64,000 bases of DNA from an uncultured Phocaeicola sp. (GTDB lineage Bacteria > Bacteroidota > Bacteroidia > Bacteroidales > Bacteroidaceae), in the NCBI GenBank assembly GCA_944321015.1, contig CALUJS010000003.1:47029-111028 (forward strand), given 5' to 3'. A model generated the notes under the pieces. That model was not told the DNA's origin and searched no databases. It saw nothing but the letters and a program-made list of their open reading frames with translations. Shown here piece after piece: positions 18,439 through 28,349 of the stretch. The translations under genes were made by a program, and so were the position numbers. Each line of letters begins with the position of its first letter. Within the stretch, counting starts at the first letter, position 1.

Positions 18439-18470
18439 CGTATCGTTTGTTTTTGAGATTCTTTCGCCGA

Positions 18471-18478
18471 CAAAGGTA
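18471..18478 (-). promoter_or_regulatory. -7 element for mazG
   Basis: The minus strand reads TACCTTTG, 32 bp before the ATG at 18438. Confidence 0.6.
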
Positions 18479-18529
18479 CAAAAAAGTCATCTGAAGGACA
18501 TCAAACGAAGCCGGGTAATAGCACCATCC

Positions 18530-18615
18530 GAGCGCCCATATCACGGCTCGCAAGCGAACATATCCCCGCTGACGAGCGTCCATATGCACGGACACGAGCG
18601 GGCATATCCGCGCTG
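18530..18615. repeat. 22-bp phased CATATG array, locus 3 (4 units)
   Basis: Cores start at 18537 (CATATC), 18559 (CATATC), 18581 (CATATG) and 18603 (CATATC), exactly 22 bp apart. Only the core and the GAGC/CGAGC positions are well kept. The array fills the space between the divergent mazG and valS promoters. Confidence 0.88.
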
Positions 18616-18664
18616 AGTACGATTTTTTCTGTCCGTCGATAAGGGTAATACTTTGCTTTTTTGT

Positions 18665-18673
18665 TACTTTTGC
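18665..18673 (+). promoter_or_regulatory. -7 element for valS
   Basis: TACTTTTGC lies 47 bp before the ATG at 18721. This excludes an upstream in-frame start at 18661, which would lie over the promoter itself. Confidence 0.6.
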
Positions 18674-18720
18674 AACCTGTTCAAACAAAACACATTCATA
18701 ACACAACACGCATAATAAAA

Positions 18721-21369
18721 ATGGAATTAGCAAGTAAGTACAATCCCGCAGACGTGGAAGGGAAATGGTACCAGTATTGGCTGGACAACAAACTTTTCAG
18801 TTCAAAACCCGACGGACGCGAACCGTACACCGTCGTCATCCCGCCCCCAAACGTCACCGGCGTGCTCCACATGGGACACATGCTTAACAATACCATTCAA
18901 GATATTCTGGTGCGCCGCGCCCGCATGACCGGCAAGAACGCCTGCTGGGTGCCGGGCACCGACCACGCATCCATCGCCACCGAGGCCAAGGTGGTGAACA
19001 AGCTGGCGCAGGAAGGCATCAAGAAGACCGACCTCACCCGCGACGAGTTCCTGAAACATGCCTGGGCCTGGACGGAGGAACACGGAGGCATCATCCTGAA
19101 ACAACTCCGCAAGCTGGGCGCGTCGTGCGACTGGGACCGCACGGCTTTCACGATGGACGAAGAGCGCAGCCGCAGCGTCATCAAGGTATTCGTAGACCTC
19201 TACAACAAAGGCCTCATCTATCGCGGCGTGCGCATGGTGAATTGGGACCCGAAGGCTCTCACAGCCCTCTCCGACGAGGAAGTTATCTATAAGGAGGAGC
19301 ACAGCAAACTGTATTACCTTAAATATTATGTAGCCCCCTCGGGGGGAGTTGAGGGGGCTGAGTACGCCATTGTGGCCACCACCCGCCCCGAAACCATCAT
19401 GGGCGACACGGCCATGTGTATCAACCCCAACGACCCGAAAAACGCATGGCTGAAGGGAAAGAAAGTCATCGTCCCGCTGGTGAATCGCGTGATTCCGGTC
19501 ATCGAAGACGAATATGTGGACATCGAGTTTGGTACGGGATGTTTGAAAGTAACCCCGGCACACGACGTGAACGACTACATGCTGGGCGAGAAATACAACC
19601 TGCCGAGCATCGACATCTTCAACGACAACGGAACCATCAGCGAAGCCGCCGGCATGTATGTCGGCATGGACCGTTTCGACGTGCGCAAGCAAATCGAGAA
19701 AGACCTTGAAGCCGCAGGACTGCTGGAAAAGGTCGAGGCATACACAAACAAAGTGGGCTTCTCGGAGCGCACCAACGTGCCCATCGAGCCGAAGCTCTCC
19801 ATGCAGTGGTTCCTGAAGATGGAGCATCTGGCCAAGCCGGCCCTGGAAGCCGTGATGAACGACGACATCAAATTCTATCCCGCCAAGTATAAGAACACCT
19901 ATAAATATTGGATGGAGAACATCAAGGACTGGTGCATCAGCCGCCAGCTCTGGTGGGGACACCGCATCCCGGCCTACTTCCTCCCTGAAGGAGGATATGT
20001 GGTGGCCGAAACGGCAGAAGAAGCATTGGCACTGGCCAAGGAAAAGACAGGCAATGCTGGCCTTACCATGGCCGACCTCCGTCAGGACGAGGACTGCCTC
20101 GACACATGGTTCTCCTCATGGCTGTGGCCCATCTCTCTGTTCGACGGCATCAACCATCCGGGCAACGAAGAAATCAAATACTACTACCCCACTTCCGACC
20201 TCGTGACAGGCCCGGACATCATCTTCTTCTGGGTGGCACGCATGATTATGGCCGGCTATGAGTATGAAGGCAAGATGCCGTTCAAGAATGTTTACTTCAC
20301 CGGCATCGTGCGCGACAAGCTGGGACGCAAGATGTCCAAATCGCTCGGCAACTCGCCCGACCCGCTGGAACTTATCGCCCAATACGGAGCCGACGGCGTG
20401 CGCATGGGCATGATGCTGGCCGCCCCTGCCGGAAACGACATCCTCTTCGACGAATCGCTCTGCGAACAGGGACGCAACTTCTGCAACAAGATATGGAACG
20501 CCTTCCGCCTGGTAAAAGGCTGGCAGGTGGCCGACACGGAACAACCGGAATATGCCGCCATAGCGACCAAATGGTTTGAGGCTCTGCTGGCGAAAGCCAA
20601 CGACGAGCTCAAAGACCTCTTCGGCAAATACCGCCTGAGCGAAGCGTTGATGGCTGTTTACCGTCTCTTCTGGGACGAGTTCTCCAGCTGGTATCTGGAA
20701 CTGGTAAAGCCCGCCTATGGCGAACCCATCGACCGGCAGACCTACGAACGCACGCTGGCTTTCTTCGAGGAACTGCTCACGATGCTCCACCCCTTCATGC
20801 CGTTCATCACCGAAGAGCTCTGGCAACACCTTGCTGAACGCCGTCCGGGGGAAAGCATCATGACGGCCCAGCTCAACAAGCACGAAGGCACAAACATGGA
20901 ATGCGCCTTGGGAGAAATCAGCAGCATGGAACGCATGAAAGAAGTGGTGACCAACATACGCAACATCCGCGCCCAACGCAACATCTCGCCCAAACAGGCG
21001 CTCGAATTGCTTGTCATGGGCGACGACGACACCATCGTCTCCCACAAAGCTGCCGTGATGAAGCTGGCCAACATCTCCGAAGTGGGTACTCCCTCGGAAA
21101 AACCGGAGAATGCAGCTTCCTTCCTCGTAGGCACGACAGAATACTTTATCCTGCTTCTCGACCTGATTGACACAGAGGAAGAACTGAAGAAACTTGAAGC
21201 CGATTTGGAATATCAGGAAGGATTCCTCCAAAGCGTCTTGAAGAAACTGGGCAACGAGAAGTTTGTCAACAACGCTCCGGCCAAAGTGGTCGAAATGGAA
21301 CGCAAGAAACAAGCCGATGCCGAAAGCAAAATTGCCGCATTGAAAGACAGCATAGCCAAGCTGAAATAA
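18721..21369 (+). CDS. valS: Valyl-tRNA synthetase
   Basis: This 882-residue class I synthetase charges tRNA-Val. It has the HIGH-type motif in GVLHMGHM, the editing-domain motif [11 protein letters not shown], the KMSKS motif in [14 protein letters not shown], the anticodon-binding domain, and a C-terminal coiled-coil of about 65 residues. Just before the editing motif, residues 205-212 (APSGGVEG) are encoded by a perfect C/G-rich palindrome at 19332-19359, in frame. That loop varies between species, so the protein is probably fully active. Two hairpins follow the stop. Confidence 0.95.
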   Translation: MELASKYNPADVEGKWYQYWLDNKLFSSKPDGREPYTVVIPPPNVTGVLHMGHMLNNTIQDILVRRARMTGKNACWVPGTDHASIATEAKVVNKLAQEGIKKTDLTRDEFLKHAWAWTEEHGGIILKQLRKLGASCDWDRTAFTMDEERSRSVIKVFVDLYNKGLIYRGVRMVNWDPKALTALSDEEVIYKEEHSKLYYLKYYVAPSGGVEGAEYAIVATTRPETIMGDTAMCINPNDPKNAWLKGKKVIVPLVNRVIPVIEDEYVDIEFGTGCLKVTPAHDVNDYMLGEKYNLPSIDIFNDNGTISEAAGMYVGMDRFDVRKQIEKDLEAAGLLEKVEAYTNKVGFSERTNVPIEPKLSMQWFLKMEHLAKPALEAVMNDDIKFYPAKYKNTYKYWMENIKDWCISRQLWWGHRIPAYFLPEGGYVVAETAEEALALAKEKTGNAGLTMADLRQDEDCLDTWFSSWLWPISLFDGINHPGNEEIKYYYPTSDLVTGPDIIFFWVARMIMAGYEYEGKMPFKNVYFTGIVRDKLGRKMSKSLGNSPDPLELIAQYGADGVRMGMMLAAPAGNDILFDESLCEQGRNFCNKIWNAFRLVKGWQVADTEQPEYAAIATKWFEALLAKANDELKDLFGKYRLSEALMAVYRLFWDEFSSWYLELVKPAYGEPIDRQTYERTLAFFEELLTMLHPFMPFITEELWQHLAERRPGESIMTAQLNKHEGTNMECALGEISSMERMKEVVTNIRNIRAQRNISPKQALELLVMGDDDTIVSHKAAVMKLANISEVGTPSEKPENAASFLVGTTEYFILLLDLIDTEEELKKLEADLEYQEGFLQSVLKKLGNEKFVNNAPAKVVEMERKKQADAESKIAALKDSIAKLK
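19332..19359 (+). repeat. C/G-rich palindrome in frame inside valS
   Basis: AGCCCCCTC (19332-19340) and GAGGGGGCT (19351-19359) form a perfect 9-bp inverted repeat with a 10-base loop. Its base use differs sharply from the surrounding coding DNA. Similar CCCCCTC/GAGGGGG hairpins are, from memory, common between genes in Bacteroidetes. Here it is translated within a surface loop. Confidence 0.8.
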
Positions 21370-21370
21370 A

Positions 21371-21450
21371 AACCGGACACCACATCCGGTTACCCCATAA
21401 GGCTGCATCCGTCAGAAAGTCTTTTCGACCTGCGGATGCAGCCTTTTTCA
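21371..21450 (+). terminator. Double terminator after valS
   Basis: A small hairpin (AACCGGA/TCCGGTT, 21371-21391) starts 2 bp after the stop. A stronger one follows: AAGGCTGCATCCG (21399-21411) with CGGATGCAGCCTT (21433-21445) and a T-run. The A-rich left side lets the second hairpin also serve the convergent ccsBA gene. Confidence 0.9.
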
Positions 21451-21457
21451 TATTCTC

Positions 21458-23671
21458 TCAGGCATAGCTGTGAAGCCCCGCCATAAGGAAATTCACGCCA
21501 AAATAAGTGACGAGCACGCTCAGGAAGGCAATGACGGAAAAGCGATGGAAAGCCATCGGGCAACGAAACAGCGGAAGCGACCCTGCGTGCAACGCCGAAG
21601 CATAGACCAACAGCGTAATGAGCGCCCACACCTCTTTGGGATCCCAGCCCCAATAACGTCCCCACGACACATTGGCCCACACCGCTCCGATAAAAATGCC
21701 GACAGCCAACAACGCCACAGCCGGATAAAGCAACAAGCGGCTCAGCACATAGAGCTGCTCCACCTCATTCCGATGGTCGCCGCGTGTCCGATGCAGCACC
21801 TCGGCGGTCACCCCGTTAAGCAAGATGAATGCCAACAGCGAATAGGCCACCATAATGGCTGCCACATGAAAGCTCAACAAAGGAGATGAAAGCACGGGCA
21901 TCAAGGGCGTGACCGGAGGATTGCCCTCTCCCATCATGGCCACCAGCAGACACAGGCCGCACAACAGATAGCCGAACGGCAAAGCCAACGCAAAACGCCG
22001 CCGCAACACAAACGTACATGCCACCGTGCAAGCGGCCATCGCCTGCATGGTCTCATAACCGTTGGACAAAGGCACATGTCCGGCCACATAGCCACGCAAG
22101 CCAATGACGCAGACCAGATAAGCCAGCACAAGCCAAAGCCCGATGCCCAACACACGGTTGCCGCGATGAATCTGCACCGACCCGTCCACCATGCGGCGCA
22201 CGTGCACCACAAAGGCCAACAAGCCCACGCCCAGACAGACAAAAGCAAACAGACGGCCGGATTTCAACTTGTTATACCACAGCTCTGCCTCAAAGCGTGC
22301 CGGAGAAGGCAACACGCCTGCCGCCTCGCGCTCCTGATAGGCACGCACCTTGTGCAGCAACTCCAACGTACGGACATGGTCGCCACGGGCTATCTGCTCA
22401 GCCACCAACCCCATGCCTTTGCGGATGAACAGCCACTGCGCGTCATCAATGCCGTCCGGACGGTCGTCCACCATCGAGAGCCATTCCACACGTCCACTGC
22501 CTGGAGAACGATAAGGATAGATGCGCAACAGGTTACCCGTGGCCAACATGCTCACCAACCGGAACTTCTCATCAGCCTCCCGCAACGTCTTCCGCTCGGC
22601 AGCCGAAACACCCTCGCCCGACGTGTCGAGCTTATAGCCCTCAGGTCCCACGAAATCAGCCAGCGAAGCCCGGCTGTCCGCCAGCCCCAATGCCTCGCGG
22701 GCAACCCGGCCTTTGATGGTGATAACAGGCTCCGACTTCCAGTCATCATAATAGAAAAACCAGCCGGTGAACACCTGCTCGGCGGTGTATCCGCGATAGG
22801 TGGCACGTCCGCAAAGCTTCTGCGTAAACTCACGGGCCAACGTCTGCAAGGGGCAGATGCGATTGTTGTGGTACACATACAGGCGGCCGAACGCTTCAGC
22901 CACCTCGGTCGGCAACACACGGGGCGCTTCCCCGGATGTCCGCGCAGACAGTGACGTGCCACACAAAAGACACACGGCCAACACACTTCCTCGATGCAGA
23001 AGCGGATGGCGGAGCAACCGACGAAATTCCGAACCAGATGACAGGAAAAGCCCGATCCATCCCACCAACAGCAAAGCATACCCGGCATAAGTAATGCCTA
23101 TTCCCCATGGGTCGTGCGACACAGCCAACGTCGCGCCCTGCCCGTCGCGGTCATAGGCCGACTGGTAAAAACGGTAATGACGATACGTATACACATGGTT
23201 CATCGACACCGAACCGCCGGTACGTGTATGCCCGTCTGTCACCTGCACACGACTCACATAATCCATCGGCGCATGCGTGCCGGGATAATACTCCACGGTG
23301 AAGCCGGACAAAGCGACCGTAAAAGGCAAACGACAAGTCTGCCCGTCGTCGCTGCGAAATGCCTGCACGCCGTCGCCGTCCAGGCGCAAGTGCACGCTAC
23401 CCCGCTCGCCCGACAGCCAGGTGACCAGCGCGCCCAGCAGAATGACCGCCAACGAAAGATGCAGCACAAACACCCACGGCCTGCGCCACTGCTTCCTCCG
23501 TATGAGCCAACCAATGGCCGACACCGCCACAATGCCCCACAACACGACTGTCCACGGGGCACCGTAAATATATGGTATGGAAACAGCCGTTCCCCACACT
23601 TGCTCCACCACAGTGGCCAGTGCGAGGACGACTGTCAACAGGCCCAAAAGGCCGAAACTAAGTATTTTCAT
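21458..23671 (-). CDS. Cytochrome c biogenesis protein, CcsBA/ResBC-type fusion
   Basis: This 737-residue membrane protein joins a ResB/CcsB-like N-terminal half and a CcsA-like C-terminal half, as in epsilonproteobacterial and Bacteroidetes system II. The haem-handling WWD-type motif is present as WGRYWGWDPKEVWAL near the C-terminus. It exports haem and attaches it to CxxCH motifs outside the membrane. The start at 23671 was chosen because the longer frame begins inside repeat DNA. It is last in an operon whose upstream gene encodes a protein with two CxxCH motifs, its probable substrate. Confidence 0.87.
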   Translation of the reverse strand: MKILSFGLLGLLTVVLALATVVEQVWGTAVSIPYIYGAPWTVVLWGIVAVSAIGWLIRRKQWRRPWVFVLHLSLAVILLGALVTWLSGERGSVHLRLDGDGVQAFRSDDGQTCRLPFTVALSGFTVEYYPGTHAPMDYVSRVQVTDGHTRTGGSVSMNHVYTYRHYRFYQSAYDRDGQGATLAVSHDPWGIGITYAGYALLLVGWIGLFLSSGSEFRRLLRHPLLHRGSVLAVCLLCGTSLSARTSGEAPRVLPTEVAEAFGRLYVYHNNRICPLQTLAREFTQKLCGRATYRGYTAEQVFTGWFFYYDDWKSEPVITIKGRVAREALGLADSRASLADFVGPEGYKLDTSGEGVSAAERKTLREADEKFRLVSMLATGNLLRIYPYRSPGSGRVEWLSMVDDRPDGIDDAQWLFIRKGMGLVAEQIARGDHVRTLELLHKVRAYQEREAAGVLPSPARFEAELWYNKLKSGRLFAFVCLGVGLLAFVVHVRRMVDGSVQIHRGNRVLGIGLWLVLAYLVCVIGLRGYVAGHVPLSNGYETMQAMAACTVACTFVLRRRFALALPFGYLLCGLCLLVAMMGEGNPPVTPLMPVLSSPLLSFHVAAIMVAYSLLAFILLNGVTAEVLHRTRGDHRNEVEQLYVLSRLLLYPAVALLAVGIFIGAVWANVSWGRYWGWDPKEVWALITLLVYASALHAGSLPLFRCPMAFHRFSVIAFLSVLVTYFGVNFLMAGLHSYA

Positions 23672-23757
23672 AAGGGAACGAGTTGACGAGTGAACAAGGG
23701 GACGAGTTGACAAGAGGACATTCCTCGTCCCCTTGTCTCTGAAACCTCGTCTCTATC
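23672..23757. repeat. GACGAG/GACAAG hairpin repeat, copy 2
   Basis: A perfect 13-bp inverted repeat, ACAAGGGGACGAG with CTCGTCCCCTTGT, is embedded in degenerate GTTGACGAG units. It lies between two genes of the same operon, right before the ccsBA start codon, so it could form a stem in the mRNA near that start. Confidence 0.8.
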
Positions 23758-23758
23758 A

Positions 23759-25450
23759 TCAAATAGAATCCAGGAATTTCACAATGGCGTCACGGTCTTC
23801 CTTGGCCAGCTGACGGAACTTCACGACAGTTTCGTAGGCATCGCTCTCGACACTCGTGCCATGCCACATGACAGCCTCGATGACATTGCGCGCACGGCAG
23901 TCATGCAAGCGGTCGGCAAACTCGGCTCCGGTGCAGCGTTGGTGCAAACCGCGTCCCCAAAGCGGGGTAGTGCGACACCATCCGGTACGTATGTCGTTCT
24001 GCATATGCAGTTTGTGCTGAATCATGTCGGTGTAAGGCCATATCTTCTGATGCGGGTAACGGGGGAGCTTGTCGGCTTTCTCGCCCACAAAGAAGCGTGC
24101 CGGGTCGCGAATCTCATCGTCACCCGTCGTCCAGCTGGGCTTGTGACAGTAAGCGCATCCTATTTCCTCGAACAGCTCCTTCCCGCGCAACACGGCCTCG
24201 TCGTCCACATTACGGGCGGCAGGAACAGCCAGACCGCGGTGCCACACCATAAGGTCGATGTAGTCTTGGTCGGACACCTCGACGTCGAGCGACTTGGATG
24301 TCAGATAAGCCTTGATGTTGGCCTCTTCGTCGTAGGTCACGCCGTCGTCCAGCTTCGTATGCCACTCCGGATGATTCGTCTCGTCCGGGTCAATCTGACG
24401 GATGTAAGCACGGAATCCCGCCTGCACGTCAGGGTCTTTGGAAGAGATGTCGGCATAGCTTCCGGCAGCGTCGAGGTAATGGAAACGACGGTCGCTGCGC
24501 GTGGCGTTGGTAATGTTCCAGAAGGCGTTCGCTCCGGCAGCGTCCTGCAGCGGGCCACGGCTCAACGCATACGTGTAGCGATAGGGATACTTCGTGCCGT
24601 CGCCTCCCTGTGCGGTGTTGGCATACTGTCCCACCCAATCGCCATTGGCAAAGATGGCCGGATTCAATCCGTTCTTCAGGTAACCGTCAGCTTCCTGCTT
24701 GATGTATTCAGCCTTAAGGTCTTCATCGGAAATGGCATCGAGCAGACCCGTGCCATAGATGCCGATGGTGGACTCCAAACGCACCTCATAGTCGCCCACT
24801 TCGTAACCGTTGTTGGCCACATAGATAGCCGAGCGGGGAATGTCCACCGAAGGATAACGCAGGGCATACTTCTCGCCGTCGGGGAACGCATTGCCCCACT
24901 GGTCGGTATAGTCGTGCCACTTGATGGTGATTTGCGATTCGTCGAGCGGGGCTTTAAACGGAGCCACGGCCTTGGTCTGGGGCATGCCTGCCAACCACGT
25001 CACGTAGGCATTCGTCTCCGGATTGTAGACCACCAGCAGATAGCCGTTGCCTGTCGCGATGGTGTTGAACGAACCGTCGGGCTGGCTCTTGCCGTGTCCG
25101 TATCCGGGATGGCAGTGCAGGCACGAGGTGCGGATGTAAACCGGGCCTAGACCGTGGCGCACGCCGGACGCATTGCTGTTGAAAGGTTTTTCAAACAGTT
25201 GCTCGCCACGGTTGAACGAGTTGGTCATCGTGGCGCTGGCATCCACCACGGGAGTAGGCTGCTCGAAAGCCGTCTGCGTGGCCACGAAAGCCGTGCCCAA
25301 CTCGCCGCCGGTGTAGTACCACTCGGGGAGGTCGGTCGTGTCGTTTCCGCCGCCTCCGCCGTTGTTGTCGTCGTCCTCACAAGAGGAAGCGACGAACCCG
25401 GCCAATACCAAAAGCATGGCCGGGCAGAAGTAATGTCTGTTACGTCTCAT
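23759..25450 (-). CDS. Di-haem c-type oxidoreductase lipoprotein (DUF1111-like)
   Basis: This 563-residue protein has a lipoprotein signal ending in ASSC (C24) and a short Gly-rich linker. Two haem-binding motifs are present: CLHCH (C110-H114) and CAYCH near residue 440. The layout matches the di-haem oxidoreductase (putative peroxidase or thiol oxidoreductase) family, related to bacterial MauG and cytochrome c peroxidases. It should sit outside the inner membrane. Its operon partners are an imelysin lipoprotein and a porin upstream and the c-type cytochrome assembly factor downstream. An iron-related role is inferred. Confidence 0.82.
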   Translation of the reverse strand: MRRNRHYFCPAMLLVLAGFVASSCEDDDNNGGGGGNDTTDLPEWYYTGGELGTAFVATQTAFEQPTPVVDASATMTNSFNRGEQLFEKPFNSNASGVRHGLGPVYIRTSCLHCHPGYGHGKSQPDGSFNTIATGNGYLLVVYNPETNAYVTWLAGMPQTKAVAPFKAPLDESQITIKWHDYTDQWGNAFPDGEKYALRYPSVDIPRSAIYVANNGYEVGDYEVRLESTIGIYGTGLLDAISDEDLKAEYIKQEADGYLKNGLNPAIFANGDWVGQYANTAQGGDGTKYPYRYTYALSRGPLQDAAGANAFWNITNATRSDRRFHYLDAAGSYADISSKDPDVQAGFRAYIRQIDPDETNHPEWHTKLDDGVTYDEEANIKAYLTSKSLDVEVSDQDYIDLMVWHRGLAVPAARNVDDEAVLRGKELFEEIGCAYCHKPSWTTGDDEIRDPARFFVGEKADKLPRYPHQKIWPYTDMIQHKLHMQNDIRTGWCRTTPLWGRGLHQRCTGAEFADRLHDCRARNVIEAVMWHGTSVESDAYETVVKFRQLAKEDRDAIVKFLDSI

Positions 25451-25498
25451 GTCGTCATTATTTCAGTTCGTTTCTTTCTGTATATCCGTCATGCGTGC

Positions 25499-26818
25499 TC
25501 AACGTTGTTCCTGAAGCGCGCGGAGCACCTCGTCAAAGATGTCATTCAGCTCGTTGCAGGCTTCGATGGCCGCACGATTCTGCGCCTGATAGCCATTCGC
25601 GCTGTTGCACGTGTAGGCAAACGGTTCCGCCATTTGGCCGATAGCGTCGTAGGCCGCAGCAATGGCCGCACGCACACGGCTGTCAAGCTCCGGGTTGAAG
25701 GTGGCCACATAGGCGCTCAGCGTATGGGTGCTGGACTTGATGTAAGTCTCGCCCGCATTGTAACTCTTGCCCGGCTGGAAACCCATGTAGGCGTTCTCAA
25801 TGGAGATGATGTTTCCCTGAAAGTCATTGATGGAATTCAAGCTGTAAGGCGACTCGATGTAACCGGGGTCGTACTCATAGTCTTCTCCGCTTCCCATACC
25901 GGTAGGGTTGCCAATCTTGACGTTACCCACCTCGTTGGCTATGTTTTGTATGCCGTCGCTAATCATGGTCTGCGCCGCAGCCAGGAAATTCACGAAATCG
26001 CTGTTGTTTCCCTCCACGGGATTCTTCATCTCATTGGCATAGCATGTGCCGGCGGCGAGGTCGTCAAGCGCGATAGACCAGTTCTTGTTGTTGCCCGTCA
26101 TGGTCTCGCCCGTGGCACGCACCTTGTCGAGGATGTCCTGCTTGGTTTGAGAGATGTTCGATTCGCCGCGCCAAGCCGCTTCGAGGATGATGCACTGGTT
26201 GCGGAGGTCGCCTGCCACGCCGGTGATGTAGCTCAGCTCCTCGGCCGTGTAGTCCGTGTCATGCGGCACGGAAGTCTGGCTCATGCCCGTGCCTTCCACT
26301 TGGAAAAGAAGGTATTCCAAAGCATGAAAACCCAGAATGCCATAGTCCATCGTCTGAGAAATATATACTCCTTCGGCATCCATCTTGGCCATCTCAGTCG
26401 GGTTGTCGAGAAGAGCCTGCAAGGCTGTGGCATTGAGCGGCCAGGAGTCGATGTGGGGGTCTACGTCGTAGTCGCCTGCCGGGCCGTAAAGCCACGCCTC
26501 GCTGCGTTCCCAATACTCGCGGGCCACGCGCCAGGCATCGCCTGCGGCCTTTACCTGAGCTTCGGTCACATTGCCTGCCCCGGCCTGATGCATGGCGTAA
26601 ATGGCATTGTAAAGGTCTACCGACGCGTCGGCCAACGCCTCATAGGTGGGTATCACGGTGTTTGCGGTGTAGTCCGCCACCACCAGGCGAAGAGCTGTCT
26701 CGCGGTCGGAGGAGCCGTCCCAATCATCGTCATTGTCACTGCATGCCGCCATACTGAATGTCAGCAGGCCGGCTGCCGCTACGCAGAGCGGCGTCTTCAT
26801 AAGTCTTTTCAAGTTCAT
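25499..26818 (-). CDS. Imelysin-family lipoprotein
   Basis: This 439-residue protein has a lipoprotein signal ending in SMAAC. The mature part is helical, with the GxHxxE imelysin signature in GFHALEYLLF. Imelysins resemble the EfeO/IrpA family of periplasmic iron-regulated proteins and do not behave as clear peptidases. The gene lies between a porin gene and a di-haem protein gene in the same operon. An ATG at 26839 in the same frame is an alternative start, adding seven residues before the signal. Confidence 0.83.
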   Translation of the reverse strand: MNLKRLMKTPLCVAAAGLLTFSMAACSDNDDDWDGSSDRETALRLVVADYTANTVIPTYEALADASVDLYNAIYAMHQAGAGNVTEAQVKAAGDAWRVAREYWERSEAWLYGPAGDYDVDPHIDSWPLNATALQALLDNPTEMAKMDAEGVYISQTMDYGILGFHALEYLLFQVEGTGMSQTSVPHDTDYTAEELSYITGVAGDLRNQCIILEAAWRGESNISQTKQDILDKVRATGETMTGNNKNWSIALDDLAAGTCYANEMKNPVEGNNSDFVNFLAAAQTMISDGIQNIANEVGNVKIGNPTGMGSGEDYEYDPGYIESPYSLNSINDFQGNIISIENAYMGFQPGKSYNAGETYIKSSTHTLSAYVATFNPELDSRVRAAIAAAYDAIGQMAEPFAYTCNSANGYQAQNRAAIEACNELNDIFDEVLRALQEQR

Positions 26819-26849
26819 AAGATTGTATGTTTTAGTCATTGATTATCTG

Positions 26850-28187
26850 TCAGATGTCGAACAAGCCCGAATAGGCCACGCCGAACGAAAGCGACGGCTC
26901 GTCGTTGAAGTACGACTTCATCAGCCCCACGGCATATTCGCCCTTGATGACGATGTCCTTGATGGGGTAATAGTTCACGCCGACGGCCACGCGGGCACGG
27001 CCGCAGTAGTCGTAGTCGAGGATGGACGAAGCGGTCTTGTACATGGAGTCGTAGTAGTCATAGCGTCCGAACACGTAAAACTTCTGCCCTTTCTCGCGGA
27101 GCTTGCGGATTTGGGAGAACACGTCGTAACCCACTTCCACGCCTGCGGCGATGGCATCCGAAGCGACCGACTGCTTGGGCGAAGGGGAGTCGTTGGAGAA
27201 TCCCTGATTATATTGCGTGATGGTGCGCGAGTCGGTGAGGTGTCCGTAAGTGAAGCTGCCGCGCGCCACCCAGTTCCAGCGGTCGAGGTGGAAGTCAAAG
27301 GAGCCGATGGTGACGGTGCCTTTGATGTCATCATACGTGTCGTTAGGCGTGCGCAACGTGTTGTGGAACGAATTGCCGACGTATCCGCTCACCGAAAGGC
27401 GCAGGCCGGGGACGGAGAAGTTATCCACACGGGCGGCTCCTGCCAGGCGGTTGGCTATCTTGAATTCATAGGGCGAGGCCGAACCGTCGTGCACCCAGCC
27501 CTGACGGCCGAAGCGTTCGGAGTCGAGGCCGGAAATGAGCAACGCCTCATAGCGCCAGTCGCCGGCTTGTCCCCAGAGGCTGATGCCCGTCTCGTGCCAC
27601 GTGCAGGGCATGATGGTGTTCTCGCCCTCGGGCCGGTATACGCCAAAGAACTCGGTGGGCATGTGGTGCATGTTGGTACCTCCCACGGGGACAATGATGT
27701 GTCCCAGCCTGATGTTGAACTCCGGGCAAAACGACTTCTGTATCCAGAACTGTTCCAGCGCCACTTCGCCGCCGCGCTCTATCTCGCTCTCATACTCGCC
27801 TCCTTCTTCTTCCTCCACCTCGACGGCGCTCTCCGTGCCACCATGTTCAAACTCAATCTCGGCACCCATCGACCAGCCTTTGCCAAAGTCATAGCCCAGG
27901 AAGAGCACCACGTGGGGCAGGTCAAAGCGCGAATGCTTCTCGTCCTTCACACGAGCAGCCGCCTCGGCACTGTTGTAGCGCAAATAGCTGTCGCTGTAGA
28001 AGTTGCGCGAATACACCGCTTCGCCGTATCCGCCTATGGTAAAGCGTTTCTTCTTTTCGGTTTTCTGTGTCTCGGCCTGTTCGTCGGTCGCGTCGGAACG
28101 GGTGTTGTCCGCCCCGATTGCCGGGACGCAGGTTGCACAGGCTGCCCACAGGCAGGAGCATAACAGGATTTTCTCTTTTGTCTTCAT
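26850..28187 (-). CDS. Outer-membrane beta-barrel porin
   Basis: This 445-residue protein has a signal peptide (about residues 1-26). A charged linker follows, then alternating beta strands rich in aromatic residues (GGYGEAVYSRNFYSD, RLGHIIVPVGG). The last strand ends in a hydrophobic-aromatic pattern expected for BamA insertion. An acidic insert of about 20 residues (EVEEEEGGEYESEIE) could bind cations in a loop. It heads the four-gene operon with imelysin, di-haem protein and CcsBA. The start at 28187 is set by the promoter at 28218. Confidence 0.8.
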   Translation of the reverse strand: MKTKEKILLCSCLWAACATCVPAIGADNTRSDATDEQAETQKTEKKKRFTIGGYGEAVYSRNFYSDSYLRYNSAEAAARVKDEKHSRFDLPHVVLFLGYDFGKGWSMGAEIEFEHGGTESAVEVEEEEGGEYESEIERGGEVALEQFWIQKSFCPEFNIRLGHIIVPVGGTNMHHMPTEFFGVYRPEGENTIMPCTWHETGISLWGQAGDWRYEALLISGLDSERFGRQGWVHDGSASPYEFKIANRLAGAARVDNFSVPGLRLSVSGYVGNSFHNTLRTPNDTYDDIKGTVTIGSFDFHLDRWNWVARGSFTYGHLTDSRTITQYNQGFSNDSPSPKQSVASDAIAAGVEVGYDVFSQIRKLREKGQKFYVFGRYDYYDSMYKTASSILDYDYCGRARVAVGVNYYPIKDIVIKGEYAVGLMKSYFNDEPSLSFGVAYSGLFDI

Positions 28188-28217
28188 GCTTGATGTTTTT
28201 AGCTTTTCTTTACAAGC

Positions 28218-28249
28218 GCAAAGGTAGAAGAGACCCCAAAGGCGGACAA
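28218..28249 (-). promoter_or_regulatory. Promoter of porin-imelysin-di-haem-ccsBA operon
   Basis: Minus strand: TTG (28247-28249), 20 bp spacer, TACCTTTGC (28218-28226). It lies 30 bp before the ATG at 28187. I see no clear Fur-box-like dyad. Confidence 0.75.
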
Positions 28250-28349
28250 TACCCATAAATAGGTAAAAAGAGCGTAAAAAATACCTATGAGTTAGTAACC
28301 GTCAGCCAACGTCCGCCCCATATCCGCCCATTATCTTCAGAAACGGATG

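Noticed and set aside
18802..21408. Long minus-strand ORFs opposite valS
   Set aside because: They are antisense shadows in a GC-rich gene; valS is certain on the plus strand.
26733..28163. Long plus-strand ORF of 476 residues
   Set aside because: It lies opposite the porin and imelysin genes, has no domain or signal, and arises from the codon bias of the true minus-strand frames.
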